From contig NC_049985.1 of assembly GCF_000003815.2 (NCBI RefSeq), forward strand, positions 12,688,566 through 12,737,527: DNA of 48,962 nucleotides. The letters run 5' to 3'. Shown in pieces: positions 21,101-36,100 of this stretch. The DNA is from Branchiostoma floridae (lineage: Eukaryota; Chordata; Leptocardii; Amphioxiformes; Branchiostomatidae). Each line of letters opens with the position of its first letter. The first letter of the stretch is position 1. Below the pieces are notes generated by a model. The model searched no databases, had not been told where the DNA came from, and saw only the letters and a program-made list of their open reading frames with translations. Position numbers and translations under genes: made by a program.

Positions 21101-24100
21101 GGAAAAGTTAGCTATTATTCTGTTAACAGTTGTACCTAGTACCTCTACATACCAAAGAAAGAGTGCCTGGCTTGTAAGGATGTGTGGAAAGAAGGAAGTG
21201 TCTCTAAAGACCCAGATGGTCAAATGTTAGAACCAGCATTTCCAATTAGATTTCTATGAACATCTTCTGCACGATTCGGACAATTCGCCCACGGGTTTAA
21301 GTTAGATATCATCTGTTTAAGACTCAGCTACATTCATGTGTCTGAGGGACTATTGTAGGTAGGTAACATTTGCCACAACTCACTGTTTTTTATACACAGC
21401 ATCCCTGTCCCATTCCCAATATAGAGTAGTTAGCAATTGTTCTGTAGCAGTTGTACATGTACATACCAAACAAAGAGTGCCTCACGTGTCAGGATGTGTG
21501 GAAAGAAGGAAGTGTCTCTAAAGACGTAGATGGTCTAATTTTAGAGCCAGCATTTCCAATTAGATTTCTATGACCATCCTGTGTAGGATTCAGACAATTG
21601 TCCAACATTTGAGAGAACATCTCTTTCACCAGCTGTACAAAATACTGTAGTTCTCCAAATTGGGCAATTACTGAATAATAATCTTAATGACCATGCCGTG
21701 CACAATTCAGACAATTGACCGACCACCTATTGACGATTCACTACATTCACATTTCGTTCGTTCGTTCGTTTCACCAGCTGTATGAAATACTGTAGTGCTC
21801 CAAATCGGTCAATTACTGAATGATAATCTTAATGACCATGCCGTGCACAATACGGACAATTGGCCCACGTGTTAGAGACCATGTAATGTATTAATGATTC
21901 AGCTACATTCACATTTCACCACGTGTACAGAATACTGTAGTCCGTCAAATTGGGCAATTACTGATTGGCCATCCCGTGCACAATTCGGACAATTGTCCCA
22001 TGGTCCCACGATTGTCCATTAATGATTCAGCTATATTCACCTTTCAACAGCTGTATAGAATACCAGCTAGCCTCCACGTTGGCCAATTACTACTCTGACG
22101 TCATACAGAGGATTCTCTGCTATGCACTTGTTGTCCTCGGCTACAGACCAGCTATCATCTATATTTCACCCCTTCCTGTAGAACATATGTAGGTTGGGGG
22201 AGGGGGGCGGCTCAACATGAACTACCATGACCCTCTGCAAAACCCCTTCACCTGTGACTCTTCTTTGTCACTAACAATAATGACCTCCCCATTCATTTCT
22301 ATTTGACTGAAAGGGGACAATAGATCTACCCTCAAACATGTAATCTATTGGGGAAAAACACAAAACATGAGGATTTGAAAACCTGTAGATGAAATTTGTG
22401 TGAATATTTTTCTAACTTTTATCCTTGAAAAGACTTGAAATTGCTATTGAAATCACAATGACACAACATTAGCCATAAGCCAACCTGAGCTGGACAGAAT
22501 AAGACAAGAAGGAAACAGCAGTCTGTGGAAAAAAGTACAAAAAAATATCATTTGCATGATTGGTCAGAGAAAACTGACATTGTGGATTTCTATAGAATTT
22601 GTTTATTTTCTGTATTCAGGAAGACTAGTTACATTTTTTAAATACAATGTTGTACAAAAAAACAAAAATGTATGTACTTACAAAAATCTGTTTGCTAATA
22701 GGCCACTAGATAAAGCATTAAAGCCTCAAGCAGTGATCAAAAATCACAAAGAAAAACCTGAAAAGATTGTCTTTTTTACTTTCAATTGTGCATTTTCTAC
22801 ACATACTTGTAGACAGACTACAGTGGAAGCTGAAGCACTGCTAATCCAAACGTACAATGTCATGTATTATTTCTGCAGAGTTCGTCTCGGTAGCAAAAGA
22901 TGTGTACAAGTTGGAGCTTGAGGAGAAAGGCATCAGTCTGGGGTCCATGCTATACGCAGGACCAGATCTCAGCAGCTTTGTGGAACCACCTGTTTACAGA
23001 CTACCGGTAGGTCTTACATGGACTGGCCAATGTCGTCAACTCACACATTCAGTCCTGTAGCTACTAGTCGTAGGTGCAGTCAAGGTTATCTTTATAGCTC
23101 ATGCCAATGTTAATAGTCAATGAGATTTCAACTTACATGTAATGTCCCTGTCACACAGCCAATGAGGTTTGGCTGCATTCACTGATCGCCAAAAAGTTGC
23201 CGAATGTCAAACTCACTCAAGAATCAAGCAAATATTTTGCATAAAAATCATTGCTTGTAGACTCGTCAGTTGATTGATTCTCCTGCTGTTTTAAAGGACC
23301 ATAAGGGAGTAGATAGCAAATAATCTCTTGGTCAGTGGCATGTTTCAGTTTGTATGAATATTATCATGCACTCATTTTTTTGTCTTAAACATTTTCTAAT
23401 TGCATCATGTATTTTTTACAGACAGTGGAGTCAAGACCCAACATCAGTCAGCCTGACCTGGACAGAATAAGACAAGAAAGAGACAACGCTCTGAAAGAAG
23501 TACAGAGACTAAAGGCAAGCTACTTCTGTATTACTGTTGAGCTTTCCAAAGATTATATGACTTTTGATTGTTATCCTTTCTCCCCAAAAATCTCATATAA
23601 AATCTTTATGTTTAAAACTATTGAGGCTCTGTTTTCTATTTTTGTCCAACAGATCTTACATTCATACATATCTTGTCAGAAATCTAGACAAGGTTATGTC
23701 AACTTTATAGCTGACATGCCCATGCTACTGAAAACAAGTTATACCACTGGTTCTTAATGCTTCAACTTTCTAATTTTGCTTCTAGGACTTGTTACAAGAT
23801 AAGGAGAGGGCGTGTAGTAGAGCAGAGGAGGAATTACTCAGAGTCAGAAGGGTGAGTGCAGAGTGAACATACATTGAATCTCTCGTTATAGGTTTCAACC
23901 ACTATGCCCCTCTTGATGTGATGTAGCCTTTGATCATTTTAATCAGAAGAAATGGAGATTTTGAATGGTTAATTGTGGGTAAAGCACTGCATAATTATAG
24001 CATCAATCTTATCTAGGTATTAAAATATTGGTTTAAATTTTTTAATGTTGAGAGAAACATACTAAGCATAAAGTTTGTTCACCCTGACAACTAATCCACA

Positions 24101-27100
24101 GGAGGCCCAAGGTGCAATCCACGAGAGTCGCTCCCTCAGGTCAAAGGTCCACCTGGCGGAGGAGGCTCACCGCGCAGCGCGGAGTATGGAGCAGGACTAT
24201 GAGGAGGTCATCAGACTGCTGGAGCACGAGATAGCCGACCTCAAGGCACAGCAGACGGCACCCAAGGTAATAGACACTAGGGATGTCCCTGTAGCTCAAG
24301 TGGTAGCAGCCTCGTAGTTGAGCTCCTGGTTTCAACTAGTGGGTAACTGATAGACCCCAGTTAAAATCCTCAGTAGGGAATCTTGGTGGAAACTGCAACT
24401 GTGTTTTGGAAGGACTATGAGGAGGTCATCAGAATACTGGAACAGCTGACCTCAAGGCACAGCAGACTGGACATTGGCATTGACTAGACTTACCATTAGC
24501 ACACGAGGGATGTCCCTGTAGCTCAAGTGGTAGCAGCCTCACAGTTAAGCCCCTGGTTTCAATGGGTAACTGTGAGACCCCAGTTCAAATTCTGAGTAGA
24601 CCATCTTGATTGAAACTGCAACTGTGTTTTGGAAGGACTATGAGGAGGTCATCAGACTACTGGAACAGCCGACCTCAAGGCACAGCAGACTTACCATTAG
24701 CACACGAGGGATGTCCCTGTAGCTCAAGTGGTAGCAGCCTCACAGTTAAGCTCCTGGTTTAAATCAGCTGGTAACTGGGAGACCCAGGATCAAATAATAA
24801 TGGTTGGGCGTCTTGGTGGGAGCTGCACCTGTCATTTGGAAGGGACAAGGTGAAAATATACCCAGCTATAGAAATAGCAAGGAGACTTGCTGACATATGC
24901 ACTACAACAACAGTGGCACACTTAGCTTGCATTAGTAGTTTTCTATGGATAGGTCAAAGAGTGCTAGTATTCAGGTTGTATATGAAAAAGAGCAAAAGTC
25001 CCAACATATATTTTGTATTCTTTGTAACACTCCAGAATATGACCTGTAAGTCACAATTTTGATATTGATGTTAATGTGAATGACAAGAACAGGAAAGACC
25101 AAAATGAACAGACTCAAACCATGTTGCAGCTCTCACTGTTATGTATTTTGTACCATGTATGTAAAAATTGTGTTCATAGACTTATAGACTCATTAGGACT
25201 TGATATAAACTGTATCTCTGTTATATACTTTGTCTGACCCTTGCCACTTTCTCATGACCTCAATGAAAAGTGGCCCGCATGTCGATTTGAGCTTTCACAT
25301 GTGAATTGAAGTGTGATAGAATTTTTTCCCACGATACCAAGTCTTTTGTTCTCATAACCTGAAAACGGCCTTCAGGCTTAACCTGTAACCTCAGAGTGGC
25401 CTTCAGGCTACATCTTGAAGTGACCTTCACTTCTTGTTACCTAGTGACAATAAATGCCATTATTATACAGTACAATACTGATGTGTTACACCTATAGGTA
25501 TATGCAAGCTACAAAAGAAATCCCTGTAATTCTTGTATGGTATGCTGTACTGAGCTTCATATCAAATTTTTACATAAGAAAAATTGTGCATGAATAAAAT
25601 TCTACGTAATAAAAAGTCTACATAAGAAAAATGCTGTTCCTGCTACTGCTGAACAAGGTTTTCTCCTTTTTCTGCTTTAGTTTTGACACTGCCTTAAATA
25701 TAGTTTCCTACCCTTTTCAGTCGTCAGAGAATTCAGAAGAAATGAAGAAGCGGATAACGGTGCTTGACTGTCAGCTGAAGAAGTCTGACAGCGGTAAGAA
25801 AACGTACGAAGTGGCCACTGAAAAACTGCTCAAGTTTGCCGAGGTAAGATCAGCACACATGTCAGAGTAAGAATTATTGCATGTCCTAACGTTGGGTTAA
25901 TGACCCGCCCTGAGGTATATACTGTAATTCCTGTTTTATTAACGGTAACTTTATGTTCACGGTTTTCACGGTGACGTCTGTGCCGCGAAGTTATCATTGC
26001 CGTTAAAAAATCATTCGTCTTTCGCCCCCCTCCCCCTTCTCCGCTACCATCCAAGTACTTAGAACTAGTACTTACTAGTACGTTACGAATGTCTTATCCA
26101 TTCACACAACACACTTTCAACACGCAACGATCGCCACAATAACAACTCAAACACAAATTCTCCTCAAGAAATAAAACATTTATTCTACAAGCACAAAATT
26201 GTGTCATTTCTTTTACTTATGTTCATGTTTACGTTACGATAACATAAACCGCTATTTTGTTTACATCGCCGCTAGCAGGCAGCATGTGTACATTTACAAA
26301 CTAAAAAAACTACTACAGTGCTATTCAAGCAAGGAATTACTACAGGATCATCACTGAAAGTACTAGTACTAGTACAAAAAATGACTCGTATATTTGTACA
26401 ACTACAGCTAGCGATACATAAAAAAAATGTTACAAAATGGCGGTACCCAAGCCAAGCGTTAGACAAAGGAATTTTCAACAAAGTCGCGGAATTTCAGGTG
26501 ATGAGTACAAATAAACCAGCGAATTTACTGAAATACCAGTATGTTGTAAAAATAAAAGTTGATTCAACACATATACGATACAGGGAGTCATTATTGTATA
26601 GAAATGTGCCACCGGCGACCGGAGGAAAAAGAAACATATCGGCTTTGTTTACTAACGAAACTTACGTACACGCCGTGACATGGCTGCGATAACAATCTAC
26701 TTAGTACATTATCATAGTTTAACTAGATTTCTACAAGTTAAAAACAGAACAAAAAATAAAACTGAGTAGTACCGGTCTTTACAAATACAAGTAATGGCTA
26801 TGGAATTACAGCAACTAAGATTCACAACAATAATAGCGGGGAAATTTTTACGACTAGAAACGTGGCAAACAAAACTCCGCTTACATGCCGAAAAAAAGAC
26901 GTTCGTTTCATAATTCTGAGTTGGAACTACTGTAAATATCGGAGAGATAAACTCTTCACCTTCTTGTGTGCAATTTGTGTACAATTTGTGTCCACAAATT
27001 ACGCTGAAAGTTTAAAACTTAGCGCCGTCTTTCACGCCGAAAATATTTCAAAATGGCGCCCGCGTCGCTTGTGTTTGGCGTGGGTATCCCGTCAGCCTAT

Positions 27101-30100
27101 GCGGCAAATGTGATTGCGACATATCAGGGGTCATTGGCCCTGTTGCGTTCCGTGCGCTGTCATCAAATCACGGCCGAAACAGGCCGACTTTCTTTTGGTG
27201 AACCGCCGCCACCGCGAACATAGAGTGCCGTTAACACTTAATTTTTTCTCACACCGCGAAATTTTGCTACCGTGAACATAAAGTGAATTACAGTACATGT
27301 ACGGTGCCATAATTCATGGCCAGATCCTATAACCACTGAACATCCGAATCTGTATACTGTAAGTTCATTTATGTTCGCGAGATTTTTAAGTCATCGTATT
27401 TCGCTGAGACCTTCTTTTCGCGAAGTCATCTACTCGCTAATATGTTCAACATCGTCCCCCACCCCACACCTTCCGTCCAAAATATCCAGTCTCAACTACG
27501 TGTGTACTATAATAGCAACTGATACCAATGACAAGACTCAATTGATAACAGACCATTTATTCTTTTTCAAACCGAAATAAAAGTTAATTCAACACATAAT
27601 TATACGATACATGGAGTCATTATTGTATAGAAATGTGCCACTGGCGAATGGAGGAAAAAGAAACATGTCGGCTTTGTTTACTAGTACGTGCACGCCATGA
27701 CATGGCTGCGATAACAATTATCCTAGTTTACAAGAATAATATATAGCAGGGAATTTTCATGACCAGAAACGTGGCAAACACAACTCTGCTTACATGCCAA
27801 AAATAAGAATTCTGAGTTAGAACTACATGTACAGCTGTAAATATGGGAGAGATAAACTCTTCACCTTCTTGTGTACAACTTGTGTCCACAGATTTGGCTG
27901 AAAGTTTAAAACTTAGCACTGTCTTTCATGTTTAAAAAAATTCAAAATGGCGCCTGCGCCGCTTGTGTTTGGCATGGGATATCCCGTCAGCCTGTGCGGC
28001 AAATGCGATTGCGACATATTAGAGGTGATTGGCCCTGTTGCGTTCCGTGCGCTGTCGTCAAATCACGGCCGAAATGAGCTCAACAATGAGACAGTGGCTC
28101 GGTAGAAACACATTTTTTATTGAGTACACCAACTTTAGACATTGTTTGAAGGGTAACTATGAACTCTAAGGTGTAAATGCTGCCTTTGACGGCATGACTG
28201 GTGTTGTTGCAGTATGGGTGGGAGGGGGGCGCTCGCTACCGTCATAGTACCGGTAATTTTCGAAAAATAATTGAAACACCCCCTTGCGAACTCAAAGATC
28301 TCGCAAACTCCGGATTTGCTCAACCTCGCGAAATTAAGTGCTCGCAAATATAAATGAACTTACAGTTGTTGTTAACTTTCTATAGCCATTTATTTTATAT
28401 CAAAGTGATACATGAGTGAAACAAGGTCTTGTCTGACAGCTTCAAGCATTTGTCAAGTCATTTGTCAATTTGAAAGTAGAAAGCCCACTTTTAGTTCATT
28501 GGCCCCGCCATGTTGGATTCATGTGGAGAGCTCAAGAGTGGTAATACTATATAGTAATAATGCCCAGCTGTAATGTGAAAATTGAGCCTTCCCATTGGTC
28601 AATGTTATTTGCATATACGTACCTGACAATTGAATAAACAAACTTGGATAACAATTAATTAATATACTGGTACATTCTCATCTCGATAACATTGCAATAC
28701 ACAAAATAGCACCAAAGGAAAGTTGTCTTGTGTGATCCTATTACATTTATGCAATATAGCCTAGAATATTGAAGAATTGATTAAAAACATTTTCAGTCAA
28801 CAAATTAGCTTGGTATTGGAAGCAGTTCATAGCCATTTTGCCACAATGCTCATTCGGCTACACCCTAACTGGAAAGGCAAAAGGATTACATGTATGTCAC
28901 CCAGACCTTCACTTTCAGCACCCAGACCAGCCCTGTAGGCTGGAGACCTTTTAGGACCTTTTAATAAAGCTTATAGTTTATTCTGACGGCTTTCACACAA
29001 AGCCTGTCATAGCGCCTAAGCAAAACTATGGTCATTACGACCTGTTGCTTACTTCCAGCTCGTGCATGAAGTCTTAACCGACCAATCTCAAGGAGCCCCC
29101 TTGGGCAGAAGTCGTCGAGGCGAGAGTGCGAGTGGAACGAGACCGCCAGGCTATCTCGCCAGACACGGGAAGGGGACGACAAACGCAAACCTGGCCGCAG
29201 AAGCCAAGGACGTGGTGAAAGCTGTGAAGTCTATCGTTGAAGTAGAACGTGAGTTTCAACTTGGTCACCTCATTTTGTGTTATTCTTTGCTGTTTGATAT
29301 TTAAAATTGTTGACCCCACAGGGTACAAATCATGTCTTTTCCAAGCTGTGCTGATGACCACCTTTGTATAAGGACCACCTGGTCATTGCAAATGCAGCCA
29401 CTTTTTAATGGTTCCCTGGATAATTTTTCCCACTGACTCAAACATCAAGAATCTTGTCTTTATTGACCACCTGTCTTCATAATCCCTCATTGTACACAGG
29501 TTTGACCATTCACACAGTTGGATCCAGCAAGCATTGGTACTTGCTGACAAGCAGTCTTCAGTTTATGTTTATACTTTATTATTGTCAAATATTTCTCCAT
29601 AACAGTTTTTTTGCCAGCCAACTTTCCTTGGAAAAACAACTTGGTGTACACTAAAAACCACATCCATTTGGCTCTGTGACATCCTGTATTGTTGGACTGA
29701 GGTTCTTCCCATGTCTCAAGTACATGCTTGAGCCATGTGATCCTTCCAATGTTCATATTAAGTAGCACCCACTGACATGAAGCTACATACACATGACCTA
29801 ACATTCCAGGCAATTGGGATCAACTCACATTAATTCTGACTGAACCAAATGTTCGTTATATAAAGTATAACTTATATAACCCCTCCCCCAGTCTTATACA
29901 AACTATTTTTCATATGCCAAGCTGATCTGACACACTGCTTTAATGGATTAAGCTTCAAAGAGAAGAAAGTCTTTCTTCCAAATCATTGCACATCCTTCCT
30001 GCTAGTTTGTCTGAGATGACATTTATTAAGAAAAATTGAGGGGTCAGCCTCAGGCTTGGTTGCCATGGCAACATAAGTTCGTAAAGGCTGGAGCTTGTTT

Positions 30101-33100
30101 TTCATACCATATTTGCACATGTAGGTGTTTTTGTAACCTTCCCATGTTAATACCACCTTTAGCTAGAAATGCCACGCGCGCAACATGTGCACTTTGACTA
30201 CAGGTAGTCCTAAGTTAGTAAATCCAGAGAAAACAGGTCGTGTTCTGCCTAATGGGTCGCCAACATCCAGCAGCAAGAGCTGTGGGGACAGTCTCAAACG
30301 TTCTTGTAACATTCATAATCAATGTTCATATGTGTTGCTGGACCTCTGAGTCAAATCAGCCTTTTCTGTTACCACTACTTCAGACAAATTGTCTGTTTTA
30401 CTAATTCATGTTATGAAATATATAACAATTATAGCATGTCCATTTTGGCCAACAGCACAAACAAAATCCTAAGAAATTCTTGCTTTGAAAGAAAATTCAA
30501 CTTTTGTCATCGTCTGAAACATCATGGTTTCTGAGACGTAAAGGTCAGTGAGTAGTCATGCCTGTAGGCACTTAATGCATTAATGTCCTGTTAGAGTGGG
30601 TAAGCCCACCTAGTGCTGTATATGCCAAACCAACTAGTAAATGTGATACTGTTTGTAAAAGCCTTATGGACATTTTTAAAATTTTGGCCTTCTTGGGTAG
30701 CACTTCCCTGTGGGATTGTTATTTCATAAACAGCTGCTTGACTTTACCTCCTGGTGTCTCCCGCTTTGGTAACACTTCTGAGAAATATGCAAACGAAAAA
30801 GAGAGCAGTGGTGATTTTTTCCATGTAGGCAAAATGTCTTGTGATTTTACTTGCAAGTTAACCTTTTCTAATGATTCATATACATGCTGTTATCCCAATG
30901 GCAGAAAACTGCAAGTACCCAATAATATCCTTGAAAATGGCTGACTCTTGAGAGTAATTTTTCAATTATTTAAGAAAATTTATTTTAAGTCCAGGAGAAT
31001 CCAAGGGTACCCTTAACAAATCAGGATACAAAAGAACGTTACACGTACACAACATAAAAACCAACAAATCATACAATCACATGATATCCCATTGAACCTA
31101 GGGGGAAAGTCGTACAAAGAACTCAGATGAACTCAAACAACTCTAAATCATAAGATATGGACTGTATTAGGACATGTGACATGTGACTCCAGGTTCTTGT
31201 GCCCCCAGTTGGAGGTCACATGTCGGAAACAGTGGCATGAACGATAGAGAAACCAGCTTTGCCTTTTTCGAGATGTTGACCCAAATACATGTAGTTCAGA
31301 TGCGTGTCTGTACCAAGATTAGGCATACCACCATGTGACTCCATGATCTCATGTCCTGCTGTATCTGTAAAGCCAGGTATCAGTAATCTATACATTAGCA
31401 AGACAGCACCAGTGATTTTGTAAAATTACAATATCAGGTATGACCTTTTTAGTATGTTTGACCCAAATAGGCACGTGACCTGACCACGACCCTTGGTACC
31501 AGCATGTGACATGAGCCCCCTTCCTAGTAAGGTCACCTGTGGGTAGCACCTGTAATCCTCAACAATAAAGTATCACACTGGTTCCATTGCTGTGACACGT
31601 GCCCTTACTGAGACTTTTGCCATATTCGTCATCACACCAGTCATCCAGGAAAAACTGTAGGGTTGACCTAAAGAAAACTGTAGGATTGACCTAAAGAAAA
31701 CTGTAGGTTTCATCCAAATTCACACTTTTCTTGCATTGGTTTTTTAGAAGAGTGGTGCCAATTTTATTCCCTTCTTCACATTAAAAGCAGAACGATTGGC
31801 ATTCGTATGCCAGCATCTACAAAATAATGTTTAACAGCTCAAGTTTCCAAAGCATCAGTACTTCATTCCATTCACATAGCAGGCCAGAGGCACATCCAAA
31901 TATGGATACATCCTGACTGTGTGATTATTCGCAGGACACTGATAATATTTTCTTGCCAATAAGGCTGATATTTTAGCACTCAGATCTAACATTCTACATA
32001 ATGTACTTATTGATTGTTTCACACTTTGAACATCTGAGTTATGAGGCAAGTCTCTGCTTTTCCTCCCCATTTTAAACCCTCCTTAAAATCTTGCCTCCAA
32101 AGAGTTCTGTTTGTTGCAAGTGACTCCCATGTGTTGATATTCATCAAGGTGATTCAAGTCCCATTTGACAACCATTCTTGAACCGCAATTTAGGACTCAA
32201 ATCTAACCTTTGCTCACGAAATATGGTATCATGGTATTTTGACAAATCCTGTAAATTGCAATCTTTCAGGGAGAAACCACATGCACTATACAATTTGACT
32301 TTTCTGCTTAGTAGAAATTTGGCTAAGGTAAATTAGGTTCATATCACTACATGTACCTAGGAGCGATACTTGTTTAAAGCACTGTGCGTGCTTTCAGAAT
32401 GTGTTGTTTCTGTATGCATGTGCCTTCATTGTCTCCATCAAATGTCCTAACTTGAATGTGTAGCATACTGACATTGCATGTTTGTGTGTTTCCATCAGCA
32501 TTGCCCTATGGCTGGGAGGAAGCCTACACGGAGGACGGAGCTAAGTATTACATAAAGTAAGAGCATGGCTTTTTAACCCTTGCTTCACCATTGTTACTAA
32601 TAACTGGAGTGTTCATGAATTTTTGTGTTGTAAAATTGTGTCAGAGATCCATCATGGTAAGTATGCCCTTTATCTTCAGTTGTCAATCCCCCTGATGTTG
32701 TCCCCCCCCTACCCATCATGATAGATATCCCAGAGTGCAATGCACATTAGTCACACAAAAATGAGTACATACATCACATGATTGACACATTCATGTTTCT
32801 CCCATGAGTTGTACATTGCAGTGCAGTCTTAGATGTAGCCAACCTGTGCCCCCCCCCCCCAACATAGGAGTGCTAAACACTATCCACACATATTGCCATT
32901 GCTGTCCTTGGTGCTGATTACTAACCACACACCCGTTATCTGTCCTTTGTGCTGAACATATCCAGACATGCACATACACATTGTCATAGCTGTCCTTGGT
33001 GCTGAACACCATCCATCCATACACACACACACATTGTCATAGCTGTCCTTGGTGCTGAACACTAGCCACATACACACACATATATTGCCACACCTGACCT

Positions 33101-36100
33101 TGGTGCTGAATGCTATCCAGACACATATGCTTCTACATCCTTGTCTCATTCCTTTGTCAGTATAACTCAGTAGTTAGTCTGAAACCTGCAGAACCCTAGC
33201 CATGTTCACCTGGTAGTTTTTTTTAGTTTCCAGGCTAAGCCTAACCCAGTTGGTATGCAGGCTAGCAGGAACAACATTTTATTTTTTCCAAAATCACCAA
33301 GGACAGAAACAAGCAAGACAAACAAGATAAACAGCCTCTACTATAGACTTTTGACTTATCTGGGATGAAGAAGGGACAGATTGTGTCTCAAAAGGTCCCA
33401 GAAAGTAGCAAACTCTGTTGTAAGGTTGTCAAAATTTGACCCGTGTGCACTCCTTGACTCAGTTCACTTTTGTTGACTCCTTGACTATGCTAACATATTT
33501 TCCTCTCTTACACCATCAACAACTTCATATATACTGTTTACTTTCTCCCGGGATTAATTGCTTCAAAATTGTATTACCAATGGTTGATTTGTTAACTGTT
33601 ATGTAAAGAATCTTATTTTCTGCTTAGGGCTATGTCAAAAATCTAATTTTCCGGGTATATGTTTGAATGTAACTGCTATGTTGTGTTTTATCAGATGTTG
33701 TAGCTGCATCCTGAAGGCTACAATTCCCTTGGTGTTACATAAATGCCCCATTTGCAATGTTGAGTGAGATTTCTTTGATCCTGACTTGTTTAAAATTGAG
33801 TGGTAATTAGATTTCAGCGGATTTTGCTTTTACATAAAAATTCAGATGCTGGTATCTACAGTGATGGCTATTTAAATCTATGATAAGCAAGTGTTTTATC
33901 CTAGTCTTAGCACCGGGATACATATTTGTAAAAATCACAGATATCGAAAGGTTTCTTTACGTAACTGTCACACGATCGTTATTTAACTGCCCCCAATAGA
34001 TGTCATGACACCTACATTAAGTCCAAAGTCACTCAGGTGTTATGTAAATGTCATACCTGGGCCATGATAACCCTGAAACAGGTATTCTGGACCGGCTTGT
34101 TGAGTACCCTGGCTTTTCCAAAATTGTAACTTTCCCAGAATACAAAATGTATTGGCAAGATGCTACCAAAAAGTAGCGGAACTTAGTGGTTTGCTTCTAC
34201 TTATTCTATGTCCTTACAACTCATCAGTAGTACCAAGGAGGTTTTAAAAAAATGTTTAACCTCCTTGGCAGTACTCTACAATTGTAGTGAGAAGGATGAG
34301 TTTGTGCAGAGTAGGAGTAATGAATTGATTGGAGTTGTCCTTTAACTGATAAGCCTTCTTAACCTGATGTGAACTGCAGCTCCGTCATATCCTAATGCCA
34401 GATCAAGGTCTTACACGTGAATGGATGTTTTAGTTGATGTTTGCATCATATGTTTCAAAACACCTTGTTTCTTTCTTTTTTACTTTGGGCCTTTTTGCTT
34501 TTCTAAAATAGAATACCACATGGTTGAGCCTGCTCACCCTTGGCCCCTCTAGCATTACGTGATGCGCAAACTGCCAGAAGACTCCCAACTCATGGATGGT
34601 AGAATATTACATTATCTAAAGACTATCATGAAAGCAAAACTCCATACTCTTTTAGAAAGAGGAATGCATTTGATGACCAACGAAGACTGTAGGCTATACC
34701 TGATGTGGATTGTAGGGGAAAGCAGAAACTGAAATTTCAAGTAGAGTGTAAATGGAGAACTGCAGTTTGCCTAGGCTGTCTACATGACTGCCCTATTCCG
34801 CTTCATGTGTTAGCAGTCAATACAAGACATGTACATGTACACAAAAACATGTAGGTTCATCATCCTGTTATATCAGAAAACCAGTAGAGGTAATGATAGT
34901 CCATACCATTTCACTGAGGTCACTTCTACACATGATAACTAAGGCAACGACACGTGCCATAGACCTACATAAACCACGTTCACTAACAGCACTTACAGTT
35001 CTAGTACCCACACGTTTGCCATAGATAAGCACCATCATGCCATGATGTTGCAAAGACACTCTCGCAGTAATTACCAAGTACATTCACTTCAATGTCAATT
35101 TGTATGGCAGTTAAAGCAGTCAATGACCTGAGTGTTTGCTTAACATATCCTTGTTGATCCTTCATCAAAAGGGTTCTATCACATTGGGGCTGTCTCTCAC
35201 AGTTGAACCATAACAATATTCACCAGTCCAGAACCAAGGAATCCTTGTGGACAAAAGATTGAAAAGTGCTCACATTGTTGCCAAACAAGACCCTGTAAGA
35301 CACAAACCTCCATTTGTAGTGTTGGCTAAGGTCTTTACCAGGACTAATAATTTCCTTAAACCTGTTCCAGTTTTTGTACAGTTACATGTAGTTGTTTACC
35401 ATGATAACACAAGACAGTAGCCAAAACAGTGTAGCAAGCTGGAGCCTAACCTTTGCTCAGAGAGTAGCAGATGGTNNNNNNNNNNNNNNNNNNNNNNNNN
35501 NNNNNNNNNNNNNNNNNNNNNNNNNNNNNNNNNNNNNNNNNNNNNNNNNNNNNNNNNNNNNNNNNNNNNNNNNNNTAGATCTCTTTAAGTTCCAGTAAAC
35601 ATAGGGGACCAAAACATACTTACTACCGGTATTATGCCAATGCTCTCTGCCACCAAAAATGAAGACCATAGCACATCCTTGTCAAAAGATACCAAAAATA
35701 TAATTTCTGCTGCATTACCAGGGTCACAAACCAGGAAGGCCAAAAAATTACCTTCGTCTCCCAACACCTACCCACATACTAAATATCATTGTAATTCATC
35801 CTTAGGTTCTTGAGTTATGCTATGAAAATCTGGAAACACAGACAGACAGACACACCCAAAACTATATCTCCATTTTTCATGAGCTAACAATACCCCTGTC
35901 ACTGGCCTCCTTCTCGGACATAACAATATGGGAGAGGCCTTTTGAACGAAGCAGTTTAGAGGACATGCATGGTTTGTGATATGTCAAGGTTTAACTGTTT
36001 AGAAGCAGGAGGAAGTGACCTAGATTGATTGACTTCCACAGAAGGTCAATGACACCGTACATGTATGTTTGTGCGTGGGAAAAGGCACTGAAATGTACAT

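Noticed and set aside
24281-24370. A functional tRNA gene
   Set aside because: A-box head is tRNA-like, but spacing to the B box is too long, no cloverleaf could be drawn and the unit is repeated as part of a SINE array.
30666-30944. 92-codon plus-strand frame with a hydrophobic start
   Set aside because: Lies in an STXBP4 intron, no Kozak context, no similarity recognised.
32791-33149. Minus-strand frames with repeated MCVYGW-like peptides
   Set aside because: Produced by the minisatellite unit; no homology and no splice context.
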